DNA from: Clostridia bacterium
GTDB taxonomy: Bacteria; Bacillota; Clostridia; TANB77; UBA1234
Direction of reading: 5' to 3'
Assembly: GCA_900753135.1 (NCBI GenBank)
Contig: CAADXZ010000119.1
Span: 1-34,159, forward strand
Length of the DNA stretch: 34,159 nucleotides
Both the position numbers and the translations under genes were made by a program. Numbering within the stretch: position 1 is the first letter of the stretch; each line of letters opens with the position of its first letter. Shown here in pieces: positions 1-9,012 of the stretch. The notes beneath the pieces were generated by a model. The model saw only the letters and a program-made list of their open reading frames with translations. It was not told where the DNA came from and made no database searches.

Positions 1-163
1 ACAAGAAAGATGAAAATCTTCGATTTTCATTCTTTCGACCCTCGAGAGTTTTCGACTGAAAGGAAGAAAATCTCTCGCATAAATTAAAGTTTTTTTATAC
101 AATAGGAAAGAAAATTAATACATAAAAAGTTGCAAATTTGTTACTTTCCTGTTGTATAAAAAA
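1..163. repeat. Dispersed hairpin repeat, copy A (left of topB)
   Basis: The first 83 bases match 21448-21530 with only two differences, and the whole 1-163 stretch resembles 2188-2340. Three nested structures are visible: a hairpin ATGAAAATC-TTC-GATTTTCAT at 10-30, a second stem pairing CGAGAG-TTTTC with GAAAATCTCTCG (about 44-78), and a longer inverted pair TATACAATAGGAAAG / CTTTCCTGTTGTATA (about 96-159). It lies beyond the 3' end of topB. It may continue to the left of the window. An open frame of about 25 codons runs through it but has no good ribosome binding site, so I treat it as non-coding. Its identity (MITE-like element or structured RNA) is unknown. Confidence 0.8.
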
Positions 164-197
164 TATCATATAGCATAATTTTTATAAGCTATATGAT
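158..197 (-). terminator. Rho-independent terminator of topB
   Basis: A perfect 10-bp stem, ATCATATAGC (165-174) with GCTATATGAT (188-197), sits just past the topB stop codon. Read on the minus strand it is followed by a T-rich run. Confidence 0.7.
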
Positions 198-203
198 ACA
201 TAT

Positions 204-2129
204 TTAATATCCTTTTACTTTATGTACTTTATTTATAATATACTTTTCAAGTTTATTTAAGAACACATCTTTTTCAATTTCTTTTTTTGCAACCATATCT
301 AGACCCTTTTCCCAGCTTGCCGTAAGTTGTGGATTTAGCATATCTGGTATGGTAAATCTAACAACTTTATATACTAATTCTCCTTTTGGATTTGGAGTTA
401 ATACTTGTGTTTTTTGATTTATATCTATGTATGATATTCTATTTAATTTCTTTATTATTTCAGCACGGGTCGCACTCGTTCCGATTCCGCACCCCTTAAT
501 TTGCTCTCTTAATCTCTCATCTTCAATAAGCTTTCCTGCATTCTCCATTGCAAGAATTATAGAGCCTGAGGTGTATCTACTTGGTGGTGTTGTTTCGCCC
601 TCTTTTATAATTATATCATCTATTGTAAGCTTTTGTCCTTTTTTCATCTTGCTTAAAGCATCACTAGCAGTTGTATCTGTATTATCATTTTTATCAACTT
701 TGACAACTTCTAAGTAACCTATTTTAGTACAAACCCTAGAATTCGAATAAAACTTCTGTCCAGCTATATCAACAGTAACAGCAAGCTTAAGAAATTCAGC
801 TGGTGGGAAAAATATACTAAGGAATCTTTTTACAATTAATTTATATATATCTTTTTGCATATCAGATAGCGAATCTAGATTTTCAAATCCTTGCCCTGTT
901 GGTGTTAATGCATAGTGGTCTGTAATTTTAGAATCATCCACATACTTACTCTTTACTATATCTAGATTATATTTGTTTTCTATCATTTTGTTTAGCAAAT
1001 TTTGTATCTCATCATCTTTATACCCTTTAGCAAGTCCATTAAGATTCTTTTTAATTTCTTTTGCAACAGCAGTAGAAAGCACTCTTGCATCAGTTCTGGG
1101 ATATGTAACAAGTTTTTTTTCATACAACAGCTGTATAATTTCAAGAGTTTGGTCTGGTGATATCTTGAATTTTTTACTACACTCATTTTGAATTTCTGCC
1201 AAATTATACAAAAGAGGAGCATTTTCTTTTTGAGTTTTTTTAGTAAATTCAAGTACTGTCGCCTCCGCATTTGAATCTTTTAATGTCTTTATAAAAGAAA
1301 TTGCATCTCCTTCATTCTTAAAACCGACATCATTATATATCAAATCTTTATCTATGGCCAATTTCACTATATCTAAGTTATTAGGATTGTCTTTTTCACA
1401 TTTCCACTCTGCTGTTATTCCTTCTTTAAATATGGATTGTATTTTATAAAATTTAGATTTTACAAAGTTTAAAATTTCATACTCTCGTTCTACAATCATT
1501 CCTAATACACAAGTCATAACTCTACCAACAGAAATTGAGGTTCTCTCTTCATTGTTGCGTTTTGCTACTTCTTTTCCATATGATAGTGTAAGAAGTCTTG
1601 AAAAATTAATACCTATTAAATAGTCCTCTTTAGCTCTTAGATATGCACTATCAGACAAAGAATCATATTCAGATAAATCTTTAGCATTCTTTATTCCATT
1701 CAATATTTCCTCTTCCGTTTGAGAGTCAATCCAAACTCTCTTTTTTTCTTTACCTTGCACTCCGATCATCTGATCTACTAATCTATATATATATTCTCCT
1801 TCTCTACCAGAGTCTGTGCAAACATATATTGTATCTACATCATCTGAAAGAAGTAAATTTTTAACTATATCAAATTGAGATTTGACACTCTCTATTACTT
1901 CATATTTCCAATCTGTTGGAATAAATGGCAATGTATCGTATCTCCATGCTTTATATTTTTCATCATAAACTTCTGGATAACTCATGGTAACTAAGTGACC
2001 AACGCACCAAGTTATAACATAATCTGGTGATTCCAAATATCCATTTTTTCTGGTTGTATTAACTTTTAGTGCTTTTGCAAACTCCATTGCTACACTTGGC
2101 TTTTCCGTAATTAAAAGTTTCTTTGCCAT
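204..2129 (-). CDS. topB: DNA topoisomerase III (type IA), TopB
   Basis: A type IA topoisomerase of 641 residues that passes one DNA strand through a transient single-strand break. The Toprim domain is N-terminal, with the acidic motif TDSGREGE at residues 105-112. That form is typical of topoisomerase III, whereas TopA has TDPDREGE. The catalytic tyrosine is Y343 in the motif LVTYPRTDA. No C-terminal zinc fingers are seen, unlike the TopA protein encoded at 4342-6417. The start is supported by GATAAGG five bases before the ATG. It is shorter than B. subtilis TopB (about 727 residues) but looks complete. It is flanked on both sides by copies of the same repeat, and topB genes often travel on conjugative elements, but no transfer or integrase gene is visible here. 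Confidence 0.93.
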   Translation of the reverse strand: MAKKLLITEKPSVAMEFAKALKVNTTRKNGYLESPDYVITWCVGHLVTMSYPEVYDEKYKAWRYDTLPFIPTDWKYEVIESVKSQFDIVKNLLLSDDVDTIYVCTDSGREGEYIYRLVDQMIGVQGKEKKRVWIDSQTEEEILNGIKNAKDLSEYDSLSDSAYLRAKEDYLIGINFSRLLTLSYGKEVAKRNNEERTSISVGRVMTCVLGMIVEREYEILNFVKSKFYKIQSIFKEGITAEWKCEKDNPNNLDIVKLAIDKDLIYNDVGFKNEGDAISFIKTLKDSNAEATVLEFTKKTQKENAPLLYNLAEIQNECSKKFKISPDQTLEIIQLLYEKKLVTYPRTDARVLSTAVAKEIKKNLNGLAKGYKDDEIQNLLNKMIENKYNLDIVKSKYVDDSKITDHYALTPTGQGFENLDSLSDMQKDIYKLIVKRFLSIFFPPAEFLKLAVTVDIAGQKFYSNSRVCTKIGYLEVVKVDKNDNTDTTASDALSKMKKGQKLTIDDIIIKEGETTPPSRYTSGSIILAMENAGKLIEDERLREQIKGCGIGTSATRAEIIKKLNRISYIDINQKTQVLTPNPKGELVYKVVRFTIPDMLNPQLTASWEKGLDMVAKKEIEKDVFLNKLEKYIINKVHKVKGY

Positions 2130-2161
2130 GTACCTTATCCTTTCATAAAATTGTATTAGAC

Positions 2162-2190
2162 ATTATATATCAATTAGAAATTATAAGCAA
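2162..2190 (-). promoter_or_regulatory. Probable topB promoter
   Basis: On the minus strand TTGCTT (2185-2190) and TATAAT (2162-2167) are separated by 17 bases, upstream of topB. The -35 element overlaps the edge of repeat copy C. Confidence 0.6.
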
Positions 2191-2340
2191 GAAATATGAA
2201 AATCTCTTGTACCAAAAAGCTGAAAATCTTCGACTGATAGGAAGATAATCTCTTTCACAAATCAAAGTTTTACATAATAATGAAGAAAATCAATGCATAA
2301 AAAGTTGTAATTTTTTTACTTTCCTATTACATAAAAAAAG
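2188..2340. repeat. Dispersed hairpin repeat, copy C (right of topB, diverged)
   Basis: A diverged copy of 1-163 in the same orientation. Shared blocks include ATGAAAATCT, GAAAATCTTCGACTGA, AGGAAGA(T/A)AATCTCT, GCATAAAAAGTTG and ACTTTCCT(A/G)TT. The first hairpin has decayed. Together with copy A it brackets topB in direct orientation. Confidence 0.65.
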
Positions 2341-2362
2341 AGCTACTTTTCAAGTAGCTCTT
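2333..2362 (-). terminator. Strong terminator of the gene at 2372-3037
   Basis: A perfect 11-bp stem, AAGAGCTACTT (2338-2348) with AAGTAGCTCTT (2352-2362) around a 3-base loop, is followed on the minus strand by a run of seven T. Confidence 0.9.
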
Positions 2363-2371
2363 CCTTGTACA

Positions 2372-3037
2372 TTAACGTGCACAAAACGTCTTGTCATTCC
2401 TCTCGGCTTTCCAAGTCGGAACAGAGATATACACCTCATTCCCTGCAATGAAGCCGATCGGTCGGGAAGGAACAAAAGCAAGCTTTTCACTAACTTGCTG
2501 TCCAACAAATTCACCCCTGTTCAAATGGGGCTTCACTTCGCGGACAAAGTCAGCGGCTTTCTTAAAGATGTGCAAGTTCACATCTTCGCCCAAGTTGACC
2601 TTATTTGCGATTTCTTCGCCAAAAGGCACATTTCTTGCTTCGGCCCAGTTCACGAAACTCCGCATACGAAGCTTCGCAACATCTTCCTTAGTGACAAAGT
2701 ATAGAAAAAGAACGTAGGGATGTCCCCAGTCAGTAGTGCTCTTCTCGAGTTTATACTCAAGAATTACATTACCACAGTCTACGACTTCCGGATTTTTAGC
2801 TCGGTGCGTCGTAACGCCAACAGAACCGTCAATTTCAGGTTGGATAGTCAAATCAGCGACCTTTTCAATGACTTCCGTGGGCAGGGATACAGAAAATTTC
2901 TCAGCACACCCAGAAATCCTCTGCATAATCGCCAGGCGTTTCTTCTCTCTCCGCTGCTGCATCTCTTTATTCTCAGAATTGAGAATCTCATCAAAAGTGA
3001 CCATGTTGTTTTCAAACTTGTTGTTAGATTCCATCAT
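2372..3037 (-). CDS. Unknown GC-rich orphan protein
   Basis: I do not recognise this 221-residue protein. No signal peptide or membrane segment is seen. It has a charged N-terminal third, then mixed alpha/beta-looking sequence with hydrophobic stretches such as YVLFLYFVTKED. The open frame can begin at a TTG (3052), but AAGGGAG lies five bases before the ATG ending at 3037, so I start there. Base composition is out of line: a hand-counted line (2401-2460) has 30 G+C of 60, while neighbours look near 30%. It uses codons such as CTG, GCG, GGC and CGC. It has a consensus promoter and terminator of its own, so it is a self-contained unit. It is the only gene here with apparently ordinary in-frame CGG codons (2951-2953 and 2660-2662). 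Likely a recent transfer. Confidence 0.8.
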   Translation of the reverse strand: MMESNNKFENNMVTFDEILNSENKEMQQRREKKRLAIMQRISGCAEKFSVSLPTEVIEKVADLTIQPEIDGSVGVTTHRAKNPEVVDCGNVILEYKLEKSTTDWGHPYVLFLYFVTKEDVAKLRMRSFVNWAEARNVPFGEEIANKVNLGEDVNLHIFKKAADFVREVKPHLNRGEFVGQQVSEKLAFVPSRPIGFIAGNEVYISVPTWKAERNDKTFCAR

Positions 3038-3140
3038 GCATTCTCCCTTCAAAACCTCTTCAAAAAGTTACAAAGCAGCATGCCGAGAGATAAAAGGTAA
3101 ATATACCTTCCCTTCTGTCAAATTTCCCTCGAACAATATT

Positions 3141-3169
3141 ATGATAGCATATTTTACATAATATGTCAA
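3141..3169 (-). promoter_or_regulatory. Consensus promoter of the GC-rich orphan gene
   Basis: On the minus strand TTGACA (3164-3169) is followed after exactly 17 bases by TATCAT (3141-3146), about 100 bases upstream of the gene start. The -35 is a perfect match. Confidence 0.8.
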
Positions 3170-3189
3170 CGCTTAGCACTATTATTTTT

Positions 3190-4263
3190 TTAGTACTTTA
3201 TTATTTTTTCTATTTCACACATTATCTTTTCAATTGCACCTTTCATTTCATTTTTCTTTGCATGAATAGACATTTCTCCTAACATATCTTTATTAGTTAT
3301 TAATAAATCTATCTGTTTTTTTAAATTTTCATACGTTAAGTCTTTTTCTTCTATTATGATGCCTGCTCCACTATCTGAAATAGTTTTTGCGTTATAATAT
3401 TGATGATTTTCTGCAGCATATGGAAATGGTATTAATATAGCTGGAAGTCCAACTATGCCAAGCTCTGTAACTGTAAGTGCTCCGCTTCGGCAAACGGCTA
3501 AATCAGCTGCAGACATAACCTCCTCCATATTATATATATACTTTTCTATTTTTATGCTTGAAGTATTATTAGATATTTTACTAATTATCTCATCATAATT
3601 TTTAGGACCTGTTGCATATATTATATTATATTCATCATCTTTGAAGTTATTTATCAGTTCAATCATAACTTCATTAATTTTCTTAGCCCCTTGACTTCCG
3701 CCAAAAACAAGCACCATTGGTTTTTCAATTCCAAGTTTGTTTTTACACTCGTTTTTTGAAAGACTATCTTGAAGTTTGGTTGGATTACCAGTAAATACAA
3801 TATGTTTTGCATCTGGCAGTCTCTCAATTGCTTCCTTGAATCCAACGGCAACTACATCAACTTTAGAAGCGAGTAGTTTTGTTGTTTTTCCCGGTAATGC
3901 GTTGCTTTCATGTATTAATGTTGGTATTTTCAAACGCAAAGCTGCTATCATTGCTGGTGCGGTTACATATCCACCAGTTCCAACAACTAAATCTATCTTT
4001 TCTTCTTTTATTATTTTCTTTACTTCTGATATTCCTTTTATAAGTTCAATACCAGCTCGTACTTTTGCCTTTATTCCACTTGTTAGACCTCTAGCATGAA
4101 TGTATCTTAACTCAAATCCTGCTTTTGGGACCAAATCTACTTCCATCCCACCAGTTGTTCCAACAAATATAACATTGTTTCCTTCTTCTTTCAACTTATT
4201 TGCAATTGCGAGTCCTGGAGTTATGTGACCTCCAGTTCCACCTGCAGCAACAAGAACTTTCAT
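3190..4263 (-). CDS. murG: UDP-GlcNAc:lipid I GlcNAc transferase, MurG
   Basis: Adds GlcNAc to lipid I to make lipid II, the last cytoplasmic step of peptidoglycan precursor synthesis, at the inner face of the membrane. At 357 residues it has the usual family length. Family signatures are the N-terminal GGTGGH loop (residues 8-13), HESNALPGKTTKLL in the N-domain, and GGSQGAKKIN at the start of the UDP-GlcNAc-binding C-domain. A GAGGTGA ribosome binding site precedes the ATG. It lies 78 bases downstream of topA rather than in a dcw division cluster, and no promoter is seen between them, so it is probably read through from glyA-topA. Confidence 0.96.
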   Translation of the reverse strand: MKVLVAAGGTGGHITPGLAIANKLKEEGNNVIFVGTTGGMEVDLVPKAGFELRYIHARGLTSGIKAKVRAGIELIKGISEVKKIIKEEKIDLVVGTGGYVTAPAMIAALRLKIPTLIHESNALPGKTTKLLASKVDVVAVGFKEAIERLPDAKHIVFTGNPTKLQDSLSKNECKNKLGIEKPMVLVFGGSQGAKKINEVMIELINNFKDDEYNIIYATGPKNYDEIISKISNNTSSIKIEKYIYNMEEVMSAADLAVCRSGALTVTELGIVGLPAILIPFPYAAENHQYYNAKTISDSGAGIIIEEKDLTYENLKKQIDLLITNKDMLGEMSIHAKKNEMKGAIEKIMCEIEKIIKY

Positions 4264-4341
4264 TACAATCTCACCTCATAATTACAATATGTTTTTTTAC
4301 ATTAAATTGTGTGTTTATTTCTGGTTTTATAAGTTTAAAGT

Positions 4342-6417
4342 CTATTCTTTTGCCTCTTTTGATGTGCTTTTTCTTGAAGTTTTAACTGCTTTAGTTTTTT
4401 TAGCGGTTCTTGTTTTCTTGCTTTTTTCTTTAGAAACTTTTAATTCAGCTTGCTTTATTACTCCATTTTTATCTGGTCCATTCCATGCAATAAAATCGCA
4501 TGAACTTTCTGCACCTTTGTTATTTTCACAGATATAATATTTCTTTCCACGCTTACTTTTCTTTATTAAAATATCTCCACCACATTTTGGACATTTTATA
4601 TCCAATTTTTCAACTATTGGTTTTATATTTCTGCATTCTGGAAAACCTGGACATGCCATAAACTTTCCATATTTACCAACTTTTATAACCATTTTTCTTC
4701 CACACTTTTCACATGGAATATCGGTTTCTTCATCTTTAATTACAACTTTATCCATTTCTTTTTCAACAATCGCTAAATTCTCAGAAAATGGCTTGTAAAA
4801 ATCAGCAACTACGGTTTTCCAATTTTTTTCTCCATCAGCAACTTCATCAAGTTTTTCTTCCATCTGTGCTGTAAACTCTAAATCCACAATATCTTTAAAG
4901 TATTCTTTCATTATTCCATTTACAATTCTACCAAGTTCTGTTGGGTAAAGAATCTTCTTTTCTTTTTCAATGTACCTTCTATCTAGTATGGTTGTTATTG
5001 TAGGTGCATAAGTACTTGGGCGTCCAATCTTTTTTTCTTCTAATGCCTTTACTAAACTAGCCTCTGTGTATCTTGCTGGTGGCTCTGTAAAATGTTGAGA
5101 AGGAATTAATTCATTTAATTTTAGTTTTTGTCCCACTTCTAATTTTGGTAGAACAACATCCTTTTCTTCCAATTCATCATCATTGCCTTCTACATATAAA
5201 GTCATAAAGCCAGAAAATCTTATTTTTAATCCATTAGCTTTGAAAGTATACTTTCCAACCTTTATATCCACCTGCATTGTATCATATACAGCAGATGCCA
5301 TTTGAGATGCAAGTAATCTATCATATATAAGCTTATATAACTTGTACTGATCATTTGTGTATTTTTCTTTTACTTCTGATGGCATCATTTCTAAGTGAGT
5401 AGGTCTAATTGCTTCGTGTGCATCTTGAACACCTTTTTTAGTCTTGTAATATCTGTTTTCATAATATTGTTCGCCATATAGCTTAAGTATCTGTTCTTTA
5501 GCCATGCTACGAGCTTCATCAGATATTCTAGTTGAGTCCGTTCTCATATATGTTATGAGACCACTCTCATATAATCCTTGTGCTATTGACATTGTTCTCT
5601 TAATAGCAAATCCAAGCTTTCTAGATGCTTCTTGTTGAAGTGTGCTTGTTGTAAATGGTGGAGCAGGATTTCTTTTCTTTTCTCCGCTTTTTATAGAATC
5701 AACAATGTATTCTTCTCCTTCTATATCTTTTAATATTTTGTTTATCTCTTTTTCAGACTTTATATCAATCTTTTTACTATCACCATAAAAATGTGAAACG
5801 AAGTTTTTTCTTGATTTTGTATCTTTAAGATCTGCATCAAGTGTCCAGTATTCTTCTGGAACAAACTTTTCAATTTCTTCTTCTCTATCAACCACCATTC
5901 TGACAGCAACTGATTGAACACGTCCAGCAGATAGCCCTCTTTTTACTTTTTTCCAAAGAAGCGGACTAATTTTATATCCAACAAATCTATCTAATACTCT
6001 TCTCGCCTGCTGTGCATTAATTAAATTCATATCTAACTTTCTTGGATTCTTAATTGCTTCTTTAATACCATTACTTGTTATCTCATTAAACGCAATTCTA
6101 CAATCAGAATTTTCATCTATTCCTAATATATACGCTAAATGCCAAGCTATTGCCTCACCCTCACGATCAGGGTCAGTTGCAAGATAAACTTTTTTTACAT
6201 TTTTTGAGTCTGTTTTAAGTTTCTTTATTAAATTAGCTTTGCCCCTTATATTTATATATTTAGGTTCAAAATTATTTTCGACATCTACACCAATTTGAGA
6301 TTTTGGAAGATCCCTTATATGCCCCATTGATGCTTCAATCTTATATTTACTTCCTAAAATCCTTTTAATAGTGGTCGCCTTTGCAGGTGACTCCACTATA
6401 ACTAAATATTCAGCCAT
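4342..6417 (-). CDS. topA: DNA topoisomerase I, TopA
   Basis: A type IA topoisomerase of 691 residues that relaxes negative supercoils behind transcription. The Toprim motif TDPDREGE is at residues 81-88 and the catalytic tyrosine is Y290 in GLITYMRTDST. Two C-terminal four-cysteine zinc-finger modules follow, beginning CEKCGRK and CPKCGGD, and the protein ends in a Lys/Thr/Ser-rich basic tail. AAAGGAG lies six bases before the ATG. The gene starts 18 bases after glyA ends, so the two form one transcription unit. Confidence 0.97.
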   Translation of the reverse strand: MAEYLVIVESPAKATTIKRILGSKYKIEASMGHIRDLPKSQIGVDVENNFEPKYINIRGKANLIKKLKTDSKNVKKVYLATDPDREGEAIAWHLAYILGIDENSDCRIAFNEITSNGIKEAIKNPRKLDMNLINAQQARRVLDRFVGYKISPLLWKKVKRGLSAGRVQSVAVRMVVDREEEIEKFVPEEYWTLDADLKDTKSRKNFVSHFYGDSKKIDIKSEKEINKILKDIEGEEYIVDSIKSGEKKRNPAPPFTTSTLQQEASRKLGFAIKRTMSIAQGLYESGLITYMRTDSTRISDEARSMAKEQILKLYGEQYYENRYYKTKKGVQDAHEAIRPTHLEMMPSEVKEKYTNDQYKLYKLIYDRLLASQMASAVYDTMQVDIKVGKYTFKANGLKIRFSGFMTLYVEGNDDELEEKDVVLPKLEVGQKLKLNELIPSQHFTEPPARYTEASLVKALEEKKIGRPSTYAPTITTILDRRYIEKEKKILYPTELGRIVNGIMKEYFKDIVDLEFTAQMEEKLDEVADGEKNWKTVVADFYKPFSENLAIVEKEMDKVVIKDEETDIPCEKCGRKMVIKVGKYGKFMACPGFPECRNIKPIVEKLDIKCPKCGGDILIKKSKRGKKYYICENNKGAESSCDFIAWNGPDKNGVIKQAELKVSKEKSKKTRTAKKTKAVKTSRKSTSKEAKE

Positions 6418-6435
6418 CTTTATCTCCTTTTAATT

Positions 6436-7659
6436 TTAATAAAGTGGAAATCTTGATGTTAATTTCAAAACCTCTTTTCCTACCTTTTCTTCATCTTCTC
6501 CACTTAATGCCATATCAATAAGTCTTGCTATCTCTTTCATTTCATCTTCTTTCATTCCCCTAGTCGTCATTGCTGGAGTACCAATACGAATTCCACTTGT
6601 GATATTAGGCTTTTGTGTGTCAAAAGGAATTGCATTTTTATTTACAGTTATACCAACTCTATCTAATAATGCTTCTGCTTCTTTACCTGTAATGTTTTTG
6701 TTTGTTAAATCAACTAGCATCAAATGGTTGTCTGTTCCACCAGAAACTAGATTATATCCTCTATTAACTAATTCCTCTGACAATGCTTTTGCATTCTTAA
6801 TTATTTGCTTTTGATATTCTTTAAAATCATCCGTTAATGCTTCTTTGAAAGCAACCGCTTTTCCAGCAATCACGTGCATTAAAGGTCCACCTTGAATTCC
6901 AGGGAATAATGCTTTATCGATTGCCTTTGCATATTTTTCTTTACACAAAATCATTCCACCTCTTGGTCCACGAAGTGTTTTATGTGTTGTTGTTGTAACA
7001 AAATCTGAATAAGGTACTGGATTTGGATGAAGACCTGCAGCAACAAGTCCTGCTATATGTGCCATATCCACCATTAAATATGCACCAACCATATCTGCTA
7101 TTTTTCTAAATCTTTCAAAATCTATTATTCTAGGATATGCACTTGCACCAGCAACTATAATCTTAGGCTTACATTCAAGTGCAATTCTTTCTAACTCGTC
7201 ATAATCAATATATCCATTCTTATCTACACCATATGGTACAATGTTATATAGTTTTCCTGAAAAATTTACAGGACTTCCATGAGTTAGATGACCTCCATGT
7301 GCTAAGTTCATTCCCAATATCGTATCTCCTGGATTCAAAACAGAAAAATAAACTGTCATGTTAGCTTGAGCACCAGAGTGTGGTTGAACATTTGCATGTT
7401 CTGCTCCAAAAAGTTGTTTTGCACGATCTCTTGCTAAGTTTTCAGCAATATCAACATTCTCACATCCGCCATAGTATCTCTTACCCGGGTATCCTTCTGC
7501 ATACTTATTTGTAAATACGCTTCCCATAGCTTCCATTACAGCTTTACTTGTAAAGTTTTCTGAAGCAATTAATTCTATCTTTTCGTTTTGTCTTTTTTCT
7601 TCTTTCTTTATTGCCTCATAAATCTCGTTATCAACAATTTCTAATCTATCATTTATCAT
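6436..7659 (-). CDS. glyA: Serine hydroxymethyltransferase, GlyA
   Basis: A PLP enzyme that interconverts serine and glycine and charges tetrahydrofolate with a one-carbon unit. At 407 residues it has the usual length. The PLP-binding lysine is K227 in TTTTHKTLRGPRGG. The N-terminal region has ELIASENF and the substrate region has NKYAEGYPGKRYYGG. GGAGG lies 10 bases before the ATG. It leads the glyA-topA-murG unit and has its own promoter. Confidence 0.98.
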   Translation of the reverse strand: MINDRLEIVDNEIYEAIKKEEKRQNEKIELIASENFTSKAVMEAMGSVFTNKYAEGYPGKRYYGGCENVDIAENLARDRAKQLFGAEHANVQPHSGAQANMTVYFSVLNPGDTILGMNLAHGGHLTHGSPVNFSGKLYNIVPYGVDKNGYIDYDELERIALECKPKIIVAGASAYPRIIDFERFRKIADMVGAYLMVDMAHIAGLVAAGLHPNPVPYSDFVTTTTHKTLRGPRGGMILCKEKYAKAIDKALFPGIQGGPLMHVIAGKAVAFKEALTDDFKEYQKQIIKNAKALSEELVNRGYNLVSGGTDNHLMLVDLTNKNITGKEAEALLDRVGITVNKNAIPFDTQKPNITSGIRIGTPAMTTRGMKEDEMKEIARLIDMALSGEDEEKVGKEVLKLTSRFPLY

Positions 7660-7685
7660 AAAAAATGCACCTCCATCTCTTAAGT

Positions 7686-7714
7686 ATTATAACCATATTA
7701 GATGTATTATGCAA
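7686..7714 (-). promoter_or_regulatory. Promoter of glyA-topA-murG
   Basis: On the minus strand TTGCAT (7709-7714), a 17-base spacer, and a perfect TATAAT (7686-7691), just upstream of the glyA leader. Confidence 0.8.
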
Positions 7715-7753
7715 GATTTGTTTTACGCAACATGACTTGCTAGATTTCTACCA

Positions 7754-7792
7754 CCAAAAAGTTTTAGTGCTCACATTGAATGTGAGCACTAA
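7754..7792 (-). terminator. Terminator of the DUF6514-like gene
   Basis: A perfect 13-bp stem, TTAGTGCTCACAT (7764-7776) with ATGTGAGCACTAA (7780-7792), followed on the minus strand by AACTTTTTGG. It separates the small gene at 7799 from the glyA unit. Confidence 0.85.
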
Positions 7793-7798
7793 CTTTTC

Positions 7799-8086
7799 TT
7801 AGGAAAGTATATCTAGAATTACATCTTTTAAATGAACTGGTAGAACACTATTTTCTTTAAGTATATTTCCAATTTCATTGATTTTCGAATTATCACATGT
7901 AACATTATTTATACTAGTGGATTCTATTATTCCTTTTTCTATTTTTTCAATTTCTATGCCATATGTAATTATCTTTTTGCCAAAGTCCTTATAAAACAGC
8001 TCCTGCTTTAAAATATAATACTTAAGTTCTATAATTCTACTATCAGTTACTTCTACGTCTTCTCCCCCGATGTAGAATCTAGCCAA
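7799..8086 (-). CDS. Small DUF6514-like protein
   Basis: A 95-residue cytoplasmic protein of unknown function. The N-terminus MARFYIGGEDVEVTDS and the central YGIEIEKIE segment resemble the clostridial DUF6514 family as I remember it; this assignment is from memory, not a search. The start is a TTG with GGGGG eight bases upstream. An ATG just before it is in another frame and leads nowhere. It is a single-gene unit with its own promoter and terminator. Confidence 0.7.
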   Translation of the reverse strand: MARFYIGGEDVEVTDSRIIELKYYILKQELFYKDFGKKIITYGIEIEKIEKGIIESTSINNVTCDNSKINEIGNILKENSVLPVHLKDVILDILS

Positions 8087-8121
8087 CGCATTTACCCCCT
8101 TTTTCTTTTGTTATACTTCTA

Positions 8122-8151
8122 ATTATACGTTTATATCTTTCATTTATTCAA
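8122..8151 (-). promoter_or_regulatory. Probable promoter of the DUF6514-like gene
   Basis: On the minus strand TTGAAT (8146-8151), an 18-base spacer, then TATAAT (8122-8127). A short near-palindrome, TGACATATATCGTCA, lies just upstream of it at about 8172-8186. Confidence 0.55.
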
Positions 8152-8214
8152 GGAAAATGCATCGCAAAATGTGACATATATCGTCATCATATCTTTTTAA
8201 TATGTACTATCACT

Positions 8215-9012
8215 CTATTCACCAATTTTCTTTCTTATAAAATATGTTATAAAAAATATTAAACTTGCAACTATAACTATCGTAGGTCCTGTTGCAATTC
8301 TTTCAAAATATGAAATAACCAAACCTGCTATTCCAGAAAATAAAGCAAATATTATTGAATACAAATGATACTCTTTCATATTTCTTGCTATATTTCTACT
8401 AGCCGCAGCTGGTAATATTAAAAGAGAATTTATTATGAGAATTCCAACCCATCTTATTGAAATCATTACTATAAGAGCAACTAGTACAATAAAAAGATTT
8501 TCCACAAGTTTTACATTAACGTTTTTACTTTTGGCAAGTGACGCATTTAAACTTATCGAAAACATTTTGTTAAAAAATAAAAACCAAAACAAAATTACTA
8601 ATACAGCAATTATAATCAATGAAAATATTTCGGTTGGAACTATATTAAGGATATCGCCAATTAAATAATTAGAAAACTTTGAGAAATTTCCGTTTTTTGA
8701 TAATATCACTAGTCCAAAAGCAAGTGCTGTTGATGAAAAAACACTTATTATTGTATCTCTCGAAGTTATTTTCAAGTCCTTTATTTTATTTAATAATAAA
8801 GCAAAAACTATTCCAAATATAATCATTGATATTGTAGGATTTGTAACTCCCAATAATGCTCCTACAGCAATTCCAGTTAGAGCACTATGTCCTAATGCAT
8901 CTGAAAAAAAAGCCATCTTGTTATTAACAATTACAGTTCCTATAACTCCAAACAAAGGCGTTATAATTAAAATAGCATATAACGCATTTCTCATAAATTC
9001 ATATTGTAACAT
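8215..9012 (-). CDS. znuB: Zinc/manganese ABC transporter permease (ABC-3 family), ZnuB-like
   Basis: Membrane permease of a metal-import ABC transporter, 265 residues with about eight hydrophobic segments. The ABC-3 family signature is visible near the N-terminus (KMAFFSDALGHSALTGIAVG) and in the motif ILIINSLLILPAAASRN. Its start codon directly abuts the stop of znuC, so translation is probably coupled. The substrate could be zinc or manganese; the His-rich loop in the partner binding protein favours zinc. Confidence 0.9.
   Translation of the reverse strand: MLQYEFMRNALYAILIITPLFGVIGTVIVNNKMAFFSDALGHSALTGIAVGALLGVTNPTISMIIFGIVFALLLNKIKDLKITSRDTIISVFSSTALAFGLVILSKNGNFSKFSNYLIGDILNIVPTEIFSLIIIAVLVILFWFLFFNKMFSISLNASLAKSKNVNVKLVENLFIVLVALIVMISIRWVGILIINSLLILPAAASRNIARNMKEYHLYSIIFALFSGIAGLVISYFERIATGPTIVIVASLIFFITYFIRKKIGE

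Noticed and set aside
10..87. Short open frame (MKIFDFHSF...) in repeat copies A and B as a real peptide gene
   Set aside because: It coincides with two hairpins, has no convincing ribosome binding site, ends differently in the two copies, and one difference changes an amino acid; the reverse strand is also partly open.
2391..3161. Plus-strand open frames across the GC-rich gene
   Set aside because: They overlap one another, have no ribosome binding sites, and arise from the open third positions of the minus-strand gene, which has promoter, ribosome binding site and terminator in order.
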